A DNA stretch of 64,000 bases. Origin: JAVBTT01 sp031556035 (GTDB taxonomy: Bacteria; Bacillota; Clostridia; Oscillospirales; UBA929). The translations under genes were made by a program, and so were the position numbers. Numbering within the stretch: position 1 is the first letter of the stretch; every line of letters begins with the position of its first letter. Below are positions 52,892 through 60,049 of the stretch, one piece after another. The stretch lies in assembly GCA_031556035.1 (NCBI GenBank), contig JAVBTT010000011.1, positions 1 to 64,000 of the forward strand. Direction: 5' to 3'. The notes beneath the pieces were generated by a model. That model worked only from the letters and a program-made list of their open reading frames with translations. It ran no database searches and had not been told where the DNA came from.

Positions 52892-54145
52892 TTACTGCTC
52901 CTCCATCGGCGAGTTCTCTATCCCGAATATCTCGCCGTTCCAACTCCTGAACACCGCTCGGTTTTTAGCTAGATAGAGCAGATAATTGGGGTTGATCGGC
53001 GTCTTGCCAAGCCCTCCCGGGCCGTTCACGATATATGTCGGCACCGCCATACCCGAGGTGTAACCGCGCAGGCGCTCCATTATCTCCATGCCAGCGCCAA
53101 GCGTCACCCAAAAATGCGCCGTTCCGCGCACCTGCTTGGGGTGGAATATGTAGTACGGCTTCACCCTTATGGCCAAAAGCGCCTGGTTCAGGCGGCGCAC
53201 AATGAACGGATGATCGTTGACCCCCGCCAGCAGCACCATCTGGTTGCCAAGAGGCACACCCGCGTCCGCAAGGCGCGCGCAGGCGGCGGAGGACTCCTCC
53301 GTTATCTCCATCGGAGCGTTAAAGTGCGTGTTAACATATACCGGGTGATACTTCCTCAATATGCCGCACAGCCTCGGGGTCACTCTCTGCGGCAGCGTAA
53401 CGGGTGTGCGCGTCCCGAACCTGATGATCTCAACATGCGGGATTGCCCTGAGTTCTCTAAGGAGCCACTCTATCTGGCTGTCCGAAAGCATAAAGGCGTC
53501 GCCGCCCGTTATAAGCACATCCCTGATCTCAGGCTGGCTCCTCACATACTCCACAGCCTCTTCCAGCCGCGCCTTTGCCGTGTGCGTGTCGCGCTCCCCG
53601 ATCCTTCGGCGGCGCTGGCAGAAGCGGCAGTACATACCGCACATGTTTGTGACCTTGATAATCAGCCTGTCCGGATATCGGCGCGTAATGCACGGCGCCG
53701 GGGATGAGCCATGCTCGTCCATCGGGTCGAGCTCTCCGCGCTCGTCCAGCTCCTCGGCGGACGGCATGCACTGAAGCCATATCGAGTCCCTGGGCGAGTC
53801 CGGGTCTATAAGCGACAGATAGTACGGGGATATCGCGAACCGGAAGCTTTCCCCAACCCTCTCCAGCTCGTCGGCAGTCTCCTCGGGCAAGCCCAGCACG
53901 GCGCAGATGTCCCGGCCATTTGTGAACCGGTTTTCCAGCTGCCATCGGTACGAGTCCCAATCGGCCTCATCCGCCCCGAGATACTCCATTATCCTTTGCC
54001 TTTGCCGGCTGATTCTGTCCCGACATTCCATGCCGGTGGGTATTGCACCTCTCGCGTCAAGATAGTCTCTGATCGTCTCGGGAAGGATCGACAGCTTGTC
54101 CTCCCGTGTCCTCGGCATTTTGGCATGCAGTTTTTTCTCGCTCAT
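52892..54145 (-). CDS. eam: KamA-family radical SAM aminomutase, probably glutamate 2,3-aminomutase
   Basis: 417 residues from the ATG at 54145 (AGGAGG 5 nt upstream). The radical-SAM cluster is Cys169, Cys173, Cys176 (CGMYCRFC), and GKTPINPNYLL holds the PLP Lys. In lysine 2,3-aminomutase two Asp residues (YQCD and VVDAPGG, 37 apart) hold the lysine side-chain amine. Here they are Lys337 (FHPK) and Asn374 (IVNGPGG), the replacements reported for clostridial glutamate 2,3-aminomutase (Lys332/Asn369). The product would be beta-glutamate, a compatible solute. No ablB acetyltransferase is adjacent, which also argues against a lysine osmolyte pathway. Confidence 0.82.
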   Translation of the reverse strand: MSEKKLHAKMPRTREDKLSILPETIRDYLDARGAIPTGMECRDRISRQRQRIMEYLGADEADWDSYRWQLENRFTNGRDICAVLGLPEETADELERVGESFRFAISPYYLSLIDPDSPRDSIWLQCMPSAEELDERGELDPMDEHGSSPAPCITRRYPDRLIIKVTNMCGMYCRFCQRRRRIGERDTHTAKARLEEAVEYVRSQPEIRDVLITGGDAFMLSDSQIEWLLRELRAIPHVEIIRFGTRTPVTLPQRVTPRLCGILRKYHPVYVNTHFNAPMEITEESSAACARLADAGVPLGNQMVLLAGVNDHPFIVRRLNQALLAIRVKPYYIFHPKQVRGTAHFWVTLGAGMEIMERLRGYTSGMAVPTYIVNGPGGLGKTPINPNYLLYLAKNRAVFRSWNGEIFGIENSPMEEQ

Positions 54146-54200
54146 TTGCGCCTCCTTTTCTCCCCAAAAGTCCCCCAAGCCTAACATTCGGGAACTGTCT

Positions 54201-54734
54201 CTAAAGTGTTTTTGCGTAAATCTCGGTATAAGTCAGTCTTCCGTTTATCCGTTCGGATTTCATAAGGCTCACCCTGGAGACCTCCGTATCAATCGCTCGA
54301 ACGCCGCGCGAAAACTCACCCGCGCTGAAATCTGTGCGCGTTACAACCTCGCGGGCAAGCGTCAGATGCGGCGCAAATTTTCGCCTCTCCAGCTCAAAAC
54401 CCCCGTCCGTCAGTCTCTTTGAAAGCCGCTGATGAAGCGCCGACAGACTTTCATTTTCCTCAAGCCCGAGCCACCATATATCCCCGCCCTCGCGTTTAAA
54501 GCTCCCCGTTCCCCTCAGGAAAAGCCGGAAGGACGGCACAGCCGCGCCGTCAATAATTCCCCGCAGCGCCTTCACTCTCTCCGTCCGCACCTCCCCTAAA
54601 AACACGAGTGTCAGGTGCAGATTTTCATACAGCGTGAAGCTTCCCCTGATACAACTCTCCCTGAGCCTGTCCTGAATACCGGAGATTTCGTTCCGGATTT
54701 CCGGGGAAAAGTTGATAGCTATAAACAGCCTCAT
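54201..54734 (-). CDS. thpR: RNA 2',3'-cyclic phosphodiesterase
   Basis: 177 residues of the 2H phosphoesterase (LigT) family. The two catalytic HxTx motifs are HLTLVFLGE (about 41) and HLTLAREV (about 125). RLFIAINFSPEIRNEI is the typical start. It opens 2',3'-cyclic phosphates at RNA ends. The ATG overlaps the stop of the Cys-rich gene upstream (ATGA), so they are coupled. Confidence 0.9.
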   Translation of the reverse strand: MRLFIAINFSPEIRNEISGIQDRLRESCIRGSFTLYENLHLTLVFLGEVRTERVKALRGIIDGAAVPSFRLFLRGTGSFKREGGDIWWLGLEENESLSALHQRLSKRLTDGGFELERRKFAPHLTLAREVVTRTDFSAGEFSRGVRAIDTEVSRVSLMKSERINGRLTYTEIYAKTL

Positions 54735-54922
54735 GGCCGCTTCCTATCCCCGCACAGCGCCTTGAAGCTGCGGTCATACTCCCTCTCGGCCTTCTCGGAG
54801 AAGAAGCAGGCAGGGAACTCCCCGTCGCGCCGGTGGTACGCCACACATTCGCAGCATTTGCCGCGCTTGGAGCACGAATACGTGCACGGGCACTTCATCG
54901 CCTTGTTGCTTTCGCAGGACAC
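54731..54922 (-). CDS. Small Cys-rich protein (DUF6485-like)
   Basis: 63 residues with eight Cys in two groups: CESNKAMKCPCTYSC followed by CSKRGKCCECVAYHR. Together with EFPACFF near the C-terminal third this matches small clostridial proteins annotated as DUF6485. The Cys spacing suggests metal binding, possibly zinc or an iron-sulfur cluster. It lies between yjbQ and thpR and is translationally coupled to thpR. The function is unknown. Confidence 0.75.
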   Translation of the reverse strand: MSCESNKAMKCPCTYSCSKRGKCCECVAYHRRDGEFPACFFSEKAEREYDRSFKALCGDRKRP

Positions 54923-54954
54923 GTCAAGCCCTCCCCCTCACATATATTTGAGGC

Positions 54955-55350
54955 CTATCCCTCAAGGGTTTTAACAATGAATTTTCTCTGGCGCGGCCCG
55001 TCAAACTCACAGAAATAGACGCCCTGCCAGGTGCCCAGCACAGGTCTTCCTCCGCTGATAACAAGGGTAACGCTTGACCCGGCGCAGCTTGCCTTCAGGT
55101 GCGCGGCGGAGTTGCCCTCCATGTGCCGGAACTCAGGCCTGTCCGGAAACGCCTTGGAAAGCCCCAGGCGCAAATCCCTTACGACATCCGGATCCGCGTT
55201 TTCATTGACTGTTATGCCCGCCGTGGTGTGCGGGCAGAACACGACGCATATGCCGTCCTGAACCCCGCTCTTCGTTACAGCCTCGCGCACCTGCCGTGTT
55301 ATGCCGTGAAAGCCCTCCGCTTCCGTTTGCAGGGAATAGTACTCAAGCAT
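54955..55350 (-). CDS. yjbQ: YjbQ family (UPF0047) protein
   Basis: 131 residues. CVVFCPHTTAGITVNENADPDV and HMEGNSAAHLKASCAGSSVTLVI and LGTWQGVYFCEFDGPRQR are the conserved blocks; the three His around PHTT, MEGN and AAHL form the metal site. Members are annotated as secondary thiamine-phosphate synthases, but the native role is unclear. It lies 15 bp after the class II aldolase gene in the same operon. Confidence 0.9.
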   Translation of the reverse strand: MLEYYSLQTEAEGFHGITRQVREAVTKSGVQDGICVVFCPHTTAGITVNENADPDVVRDLRLGLSKAFPDRPEFRHMEGNSAAHLKASCAGSSVTLVISGGRPVLGTWQGVYFCEFDGPRQRKFIVKTLEG

Positions 55351-55365
55351 TGTCCCTGTCCCCCC

Positions 55366-56655
55366 TCAGCTCAGCTTGAACGCCGTGTTGATCTCCTCAA
55401 CCTCGGCGTCGGATATGTGCACCAGACGGCCGATATCACGCGCGGACAAAATCGAATGCGCGGTCGCCTCCATAACCTCAAGGCGGTCAAACGCGCCCAG
55501 CAGCGAGCCGCCGGTGGCCAGTATCTGGTTGTTCTCGCAGATTAGCACCGGGGTTTTATCAGAGAACATCCCCGCGACCATCTCCGGCTTGAGGTAAATT
55601 GACGCGAACGGTACCTTCTGCACCTGGCGCAAATTGATGTAGCTCTCCGGTATCGTCCTGGGATCAAACGGCTCTTCGGTCACGGCAAAGGCCATCGCGT
55701 GAGGCGGGTTCGCCCCGAGAACCGAGCGTATATCGGGATGCTGCCGGTAAATGAGCTGATGCAGCTTTACCGAGCGCGACGGAACCTTGCCCTGCTCCTT
55801 CATCCCGCGCTTTATAAGCACCAGGTCGGACTCGTCCATATACGCCCTGTCGACCCCGTAGGGCGTTATCAGGAAGGAGTCGTCGGACAGCCGCACCGAG
55901 TAGGTTCCCTGCGTGCTGCCGAACAGCCGCTGGTTATACGAGCGGTGTATCAGGGTTATCATGTCGCGCCGCGCCGCGCATTCCTCCGAGCTGTGCTTGT
56001 TGGGCACAAAGTCGTCCATTGTCAGGTGGTCGCGCGTGGCTGTCAGGTTAATCTCGGACTCCTGAAGCGATTTCGGGCTCCCGAGCTTTCTGGCGCAGAT
56101 TTCAAGATTCGCGCAGGATTCAAGTGTCTCGAATTTTTTGAACGCGTCAAAGAGATCGTCAGCTCCGATCACGACGCCGTGGTTCTCCATGACCACCACA
56201 TTAAAGCCCTTTTCAAACTCTGCCGCGATATTGTCCCCCAGCTCGGACGACCCGGGAACGGCGTACGCCGCCATAGTAATGCTGCCGCAGGTGCGGCGGG
56301 CGTTCGGGACGAGGTTGACGTCAGGCAGCACCCGGGCGACTGAGAAAGCCACCAGCGCCGGAGGGTGCGCGTGCAGCACGGCGTGTATGTCCGGGCGGCG
56401 TCGGTAGACCGAGACGTGGAACGGAAGCTCAACTGACGGTCTGTGCGGGCCGATTATCTCCCCGTCCGGCTTCACCCGGCACATATCCGCCCTGGACAGG
56501 GTGCCCTTGTCTATTCCTGAGGGGGTGATCCAAATGTCCCCGTTCTCGTCCAGTATCGAGAGATTGCCTCCCGATGTGGTAGTCATCCCGCCGTGATATA
56601 TGCGGTTCATCATCAGCACAAGCTGATCGGCCGGGTGCAAAAGCTCAAATTTCAT
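55366..56655 (-). CDS. Tandem class II aldolase/adducin-family protein, second domain degenerate
   Basis: 429 residues made of two class II aldolase domains (about 1-200 and 225-429). The first has the zinc ligands and catalytic Glu: Glu76, HAHP (His95, His97) and ENHG (His159). In the second, HAHP is replaced by GANP and ENHG by ENNQ, so that half lacks a metal site while keeping the fold (DIRSVLGANPPHAMAF). The usual enzymes are fuculose/ribulose-phosphate aldolases or epimerases; the substrate is unknown. It is first of a run of five minus-strand genes ending at the aminomutase. Confidence 0.85.
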   Translation of the reverse strand: MKFELLHPADQLVLMMNRIYHGGMTTTSGGNLSILDENGDIWITPSGIDKGTLSRADMCRVKPDGEIIGPHRPSVELPFHVSVYRRRPDIHAVLHAHPPALVAFSVARVLPDVNLVPNARRTCGSITMAAYAVPGSSELGDNIAAEFEKGFNVVVMENHGVVIGADDLFDAFKKFETLESCANLEICARKLGSPKSLQESEINLTATRDHLTMDDFVPNKHSSEECAARRDMITLIHRSYNQRLFGSTQGTYSVRLSDDSFLITPYGVDRAYMDESDLVLIKRGMKEQGKVPSRSVKLHQLIYRQHPDIRSVLGANPPHAMAFAVTEEPFDPRTIPESYINLRQVQKVPFASIYLKPEMVAGMFSDKTPVLICENNQILATGGSLLGAFDRLEVMEATAHSILSARDIGRLVHISDAEVEEINTAFKLS

Positions 56656-56682
56656 TATTTATCTCCTTGTATTGGTTTGAAA

Positions 56683-56714
56683 AAGGGCAGGGGAAACCGT
56701 TTTCCCCCGCCCTC
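56683..56714 (-). terminator. Terminator of cysK
   Basis: On the minus strand AGGGC-GGGGGAAA pairs with TTTCCCC-TGCCCT around a 4-nt loop, followed by TTTTTC. It lies 35 bp after the cysK stop. Confidence 0.78.
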
Positions 56715-56748
56715 CTCTTTTGTCGATTGCTTTCAATTTATATAATTG

Positions 56749-57639
56749 CTATAAAAATAATTTTGTGCTGAGATACTTCTCTCCCCTGTCCGGAAAGATC
56801 ACCACGACAAGGCCGGATTCCAGCTTTTCCACCACCCTCAGCGCCGCCAGCATCGCCGCGCCGCTGCTCATGCCGACGAATATGCCCTCCTCGGCCACAA
56901 TGCGCCGGGCCGTTTCGTAAGCCTCATCGGTCTCGATCATTATGCTCTCATCAATCTGCGAGGGGTCGTAAATATCCGGGATAATGGCCTCGTTCATGTT
57001 CTTTAGTCCCTGAATATAGTGTCCCTTGACCGGATGGGCCTCTATCACCCTTACTGCGGGATTTTTTTCCTTCAGCATCTTTCCAACGCCCATTAGCGTC
57101 CCGGAGGTTCCGAGCGACGAAACAAAGTGCGTGAGCCTCCCCCCGGTCTGGCTCCATATCTCTTCAGCAGTGGTCTTGTAGTGCGCCAGCTTGTTGTATA
57201 CGTTTGAAAACTGGTTGGGATTAAAGTACTTTTCGGGATTTTCGGCTATGAGCTCTCTTGTCCTCATTATAGCGCCGTCGGTTCCGAGCTCCGGCGGCGT
57301 CAGGATGATTTTGCCGCCAAACGCCCGTATCATCCTCTGGCGCTCCACCGATACCGCCGAGCTCATCACAATCTCGACGTCATAGCCCTTGACACGTCCG
57401 ATCATCGCAAGCCCTATGCCGGTGTTGCCGGAGGTGGCCTCTATGATCGTCTTGCCCTTGACCAGCGTGCCGTCCTGTTCGGCCTGCTCTATCATTTTAA
57501 GGGCTATTCTGTCCTTTATGCTGCCGGTTGGATTGAAGCCCTCCAGCTTCGCGTACAGCGAAACTGCGGGATTTGGGTTCATGCGGTTTATCCTTACCAC
57601 GGGTGTGTTGCCAATCGCGTCCAATATGTTGCTGTACAT
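56749..57639 (-). CDS. cysK: Cysteine synthase (O-acetylserine sulfhydrylase)
   Basis: About 296 residues from the ATG at 57639. NILDAIGNTPVVRINRM and LEGFNPTGSIKDRIALKMIE (Lys is the PLP site), TSGNTGIGLA and GTSGTLMGVG are the fold-type II signatures. It makes cysteine from O-acetylserine and sulfide. The final GEKYLSTKLF is typical of the CysK C-terminus. The frame continues upstream to 57744, but those residues do not resemble the family. Palindromic elements lie in the leader, and deoC has its own terminator before it, so cysK is likely an independent unit. Confidence 0.92.
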   Translation of the reverse strand: MYSNILDAIGNTPVVRINRMNPNPAVSLYAKLEGFNPTGSIKDRIALKMIEQAEQDGTLVKGKTIIEATSGNTGIGLAMIGRVKGYDVEIVMSSAVSVERQRMIRAFGGKIILTPPELGTDGAIMRTRELIAENPEKYFNPNQFSNVYNKLAHYKTTAEEIWSQTGGRLTHFVSSLGTSGTLMGVGKMLKEKNPAVRVIEAHPVKGHYIQGLKNMNEAIIPDIYDPSQIDESIMIETDEAYETARRIVAEEGIFVGMSSGAAMLAALRVVEKLESGLVVVIFPDRGEKYLSTKLFL

Positions 57640-57716
57640 ATATTTGGGTTCGCCCCCCTTTTTAATGCTGATATCTGTTTCATCACGAGGTTGGTGCAAG
57701 CAGCTGTATTCGCTAC

Positions 57717-57825
57717 CATATTGCTGAACAAACGTGTACAGCAATATTTAAATGATAATCATCTTAATGCGCCATGCAGCCTTGTGTTTATCGTAGCGCG
57801 CTGGCGCGCATGATGATTATATCAT
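57717..57825. promoter_or_regulatory. Palindromic elements upstream of cysK
   Basis: An inverted repeat ATATTGCTG-n-CAGCAATAT (about 57719-57747) is followed by ATGATAATCAT (57752-57762) and ATGATTATATCAT (57813-57825), two dyads sharing the arms ATGAT/ATCAT. They are candidate operators for cysK or attenuator elements. No known motif could be assigned with confidence. Confidence 0.4.
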
Positions 57826-57883
57826 ATTATGCCAGCACAGACAAATCAGTTCGTCTTTCCATAAAAATATCCGAAAAAACATC

Positions 57884-57910
57884 GGCGGCGGACGGATTAA
57901 TTCCGCCGCC
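57884..57910 (-). terminator. Terminator of the acpP-deoC unit
   Basis: GGCGGCGGA/TCCGCCGCC, a 9-bp stem, followed on the minus strand by GATGTTTTTTCGG, within 20-50 bp of the deoC stop. Confidence 0.82.
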
Positions 57911-57926
57911 GCCCGTAAATGACCTT

Positions 57927-58586
57927 TCAGTTTTCAAGCCCATCAACAACAGACGACGAGGCCGAGCAGCCTATGCGATCCGCGCCCGCCTCAAGCATCG
58001 CCAGCGCGTCTGCGGTTGTGCGTATGCCTCCGGCGGCCTTGACCTTCAGGCCGCCCGACGCGGTTTTCATCAGCCGGACGTCCTCAACAGTCGCTCCTGC
58101 CTTGCTCATGCCGGTCGAGGTCTTTACGAAGGCGGCTCCAGCCTTGCGGCAAAGCTCGCAGGCAACGCGCTTTTCCTCGTCGGTCAGAAGGCAAGTCTCA
58201 ATTATGACCTTGACCAAGGCCGGAGCGGACGCCTTCACGACGGCTTTTATATCCGCCAGCACATCGTCAAATCTTCCGGCTTTAAGCCAGCCGATATTGA
58301 CAACCATGTCGATCTCCCGAGCGCCGTCGGACACCGCCCCTTGGGCTTCAAACGCTTTGGAATTTGTCGACATAGCCCCTAGCGGAAAACCCACCACAGT
58401 GCAGACCAGTACGCCGCTTCCATTGAGGAGCTCCGAGCACATAGTCACGTGGCAGGGATTGACGCACACGGACGCAAATCTATATTCCAAGGCCTGCCGG
58501 CATAAAACCGCGATGTCCTCGGGGGTCGCGTCGGCCCTCAAAATCGTGTGGTCTATTTTAGAAGCCAGTTGTTCTTTTGTCAACAT
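57927..58586 (-). CDS. deoC: Deoxyribose-phosphate aldolase
   Basis: 219 residues of the class I aldolase barrel. KIDHTILRADATPEDI, CVNPCHV, TVVGFPLGAM, EIDMVVNIG, VKVIIETCLLT and FVKTSTGMSKAGAT are present; the Lys in VKTSTG forms the Schiff base. It cleaves 2-deoxyribose 5-phosphate into glyceraldehyde 3-phosphate and acetaldehyde. It is 8 bp after acpP, in the same operon, which is an unusual partner. Confidence 0.95.
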   Translation of the reverse strand: MLTKEQLASKIDHTILRADATPEDIAVLCRQALEYRFASVCVNPCHVTMCSELLNGSGVLVCTVVGFPLGAMSTNSKAFEAQGAVSDGAREIDMVVNIGWLKAGRFDDVLADIKAVVKASAPALVKVIIETCLLTDEEKRVACELCRKAGAAFVKTSTGMSKAGATVEDVRLMKTASGGLKVKAAGGIRTTADALAMLEAGADRIGCSASSSVVDGLEN

Positions 58587-58594
58587 AAGCTCTG

Positions 58595-58828
58595 TTAAAT
58601 GTTATCGTCGATGAACCTGGCCACATCTCCGACCGTCTTGAAGCCCTGAACCTCTTCCTCGGCGATGGTGATTCCAAATTCCTCCTCTACCGACATCATA
58701 AGCTCGACTACATCCAGGGAGTCGGCGCCCAGATCATCCGATATAAGGGTGCTTACAGTAATCTTATCCTCATCGATATCAAGCTGTGCCGCCAGTATTG
58801 AACGGACTTTTTCCTCAGTGGGACTCAT
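58595..58828 (-). CDS. acpP: Acyl carrier protein
   Basis: About 77 residues. EKVRSILAAQLDIDEDKI and DLGADSLDVVELMMSVEEEFGI show the acidic helix II and the DSL Ser that receives 4'-phosphopantetheine. The ATG at 58828 follows GAAGGAGG with good spacing. It carries acyl chains in fatty acid synthesis, but no fab genes are in the window. Cotranscribed with deoC from the promoter at 58862-58890. Confidence 0.96.
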   Translation of the reverse strand: MSPTEEKVRSILAAQLDIDEDKITVSTLISDDLGADSLDVVELMMSVEEEFGITIAEEEVQGFKTVGDVARFIDDNI

Positions 58829-58861
58829 TTCATATGCCTCCTTCAAGCAATTCTATAATGC

Positions 58862-58890
58862 AGTATACCTTGTACCCCTGCCCGTGACAA
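58862..58890 (-). promoter_or_regulatory. Promoter of acpP-deoC
   Basis: On the minus strand TTGTCA (58890-58885), 17 bp, TATACT (58867-58862), about 34 bp from the acpP ATG. Confidence 0.75.
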
Positions 58891-58930
58891 GTACTTTTTG
58901 AAAAAAAATAATCATCACCACTCCGGCGGC

Positions 58931-58959
58931 TTTAAACGCGCCCAATCTTATGATATAAT
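58931..58959 (+). promoter_or_regulatory. Promoter of proC
   Basis: TTTAAA (58931-58936), 17 bp, TATAAT (58954-58959) with an upstream TG (extended -10), 58 bp before the proC ATG. Confidence 0.65.
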
Positions 58960-59016
58960 CGCCACTGGGAAGATATTCATACTTTCCACAAAGACTTGCG
59001 TACGGGGGATGACAGC

Positions 59017-59838
59017 ATGAAGCTTGGTTTCATAGGCGCGGGCCGTATGGCCGAGGCGATTTTTTCAGGGCTTGTCTCAAAAGGGGCGTTCAATGCGGAG
59101 CATATATCAGTCACAGACATATCGGCCGCACGGCTTGAGGATATGGAACGCACGCACGGCATTAGGGCCATAAAAAATAACCGATCCGGTGACGGCATCA
59201 GGGAGCTGCTCGGGATATCAGATGTTGTTTTTCTCGCTGTCAAGCCCCAGCTCTGCGCGGAAGTACTTTCGAAGACGGGTTGCTTCTTCACATCCCGCCA
59301 TACCGTCATATCAATAGTCGGCGGAATACCCACCGCCGCGCTGGAGGGCTACATCCCGGACTCACCGGTCGTCAGGGTCATGCCGAACACCCCGATGCTG
59401 GTGGGCGAGGGCGCCGCAGGTATATGCGCCGGCAAATCGGCGTCAACAAGCCATACCGATATCGCCCTTGACCTGTTCTCCAGGCTCGGCAGGGCGTACA
59501 TCCTGCCCGAAGCCCTGATAGACCCGCTGACAGGCGTCAGCGGCTGCGGCCCGGCTTTTGTATACATGTTCATTGAGGCGCTGGCGGACGGCGGCGTGGC
59601 AGCCGGGCTGCCCCGCGACATTGCGCTTGCGCTCGCGGCTCAGACTGTCCTTGGGGCCGGAAAGATGGCGCTTGAGACCGGAAAGCATCCCGGCGTCCTG
59701 AAGGATGAGGTCTGCTCGCCCGGCGGCTCCACCATCGCGGGAGTAGCCTCGCTCGAGGCCTCGGGATTCCGCGGGTCGGTTATGAAAGCTGTAGCTTCTG
59801 CGGTGGAGCGAATGGGCGAGATCGGAAAAAACAGTTGA
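59017..59838 (+). CDS. proC: Pyrroline-5-carboxylate reductase
   Basis: About 273 residues from the ATG at 59017, behind GGGGGAT. KLGFIGAGRMAEAIFSG is the NADPH Rossmann motif, VVRVMPNTPMLVGEGAAGI the catalytic region, and LTGVSGCGPAFVYMFIEALADGG with DEVCSPGGSTIAGVASLE the substrate and dimer region. It makes proline, which can also serve as an osmolyte. Divergent from acpP; repeat copy C follows. Confidence 0.95.
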   Translation: MKLGFIGAGRMAEAIFSGLVSKGAFNAEHISVTDISAARLEDMERTHGIRAIKNNRSGDGIRELLGISDVVFLAVKPQLCAEVLSKTGCFFTSRHTVISIVGGIPTAALEGYIPDSPVVRVMPNTPMLVGEGAAGICAGKSASTSHTDIALDLFSRLGRAYILPEALIDPLTGVSGCGPAFVYMFIEALADGGVAAGLPRDIALALAAQTVLGAGKMALETGKHPGVLKDEVCSPGGSTIAGVASLEASGFRGSVMKAVASAVERMGEIGKNS

Positions 59839-59992
59839 TACTGTTACATTCAAGGCTTTGAAGCTGCGAGCGATCAACGATTCAAGCCTCAGCAAATTAT
59901 TACGACGCACTCGAAGAGTAGATATACAGTACAACTTCTGTGCGTCGTAATATGTTATTATAATACCGTCAGGTTTTAAACAGGTATTAGTA
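59838..59992. repeat. MITE-like inverted-repeat element, copy C (diverged)
   Basis: The right end, ACCGTCAGGTTTTAAACAGG then TATTAGTAT, is nearly identical to copy A. The left end (ATACTGTTACATTC) is diverged. The centre pairs ATTACGACGCAC with GTGCGTCGTAAT (12 bp, perfect), unrelated in sequence to the hairpins of copies A and B. A TATAAT lies at 59959-59964, so it may supply a promoter for the next gene. Confidence 0.65.
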
Positions 59993-60049
59993 TGAACTTG
60001 AAATGTTGAAGAGCAGTAAAAAATAGAGAAAAATAAAGGAGAAGTTTTT

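Noticed and set aside
52892..54145. Lysine 2,3-aminomutase of the N-acetyl-beta-lysine osmolyte pathway
   Set aside because: Both lysine-binding Asp residues are replaced and no beta-lysine acetyltransferase gene is adjacent.
57752..57825. Fur boxes upstream of cysK
   Set aside because: The dyads match only part of the 7-1-7 Fur consensus; the gene has no clear iron link.
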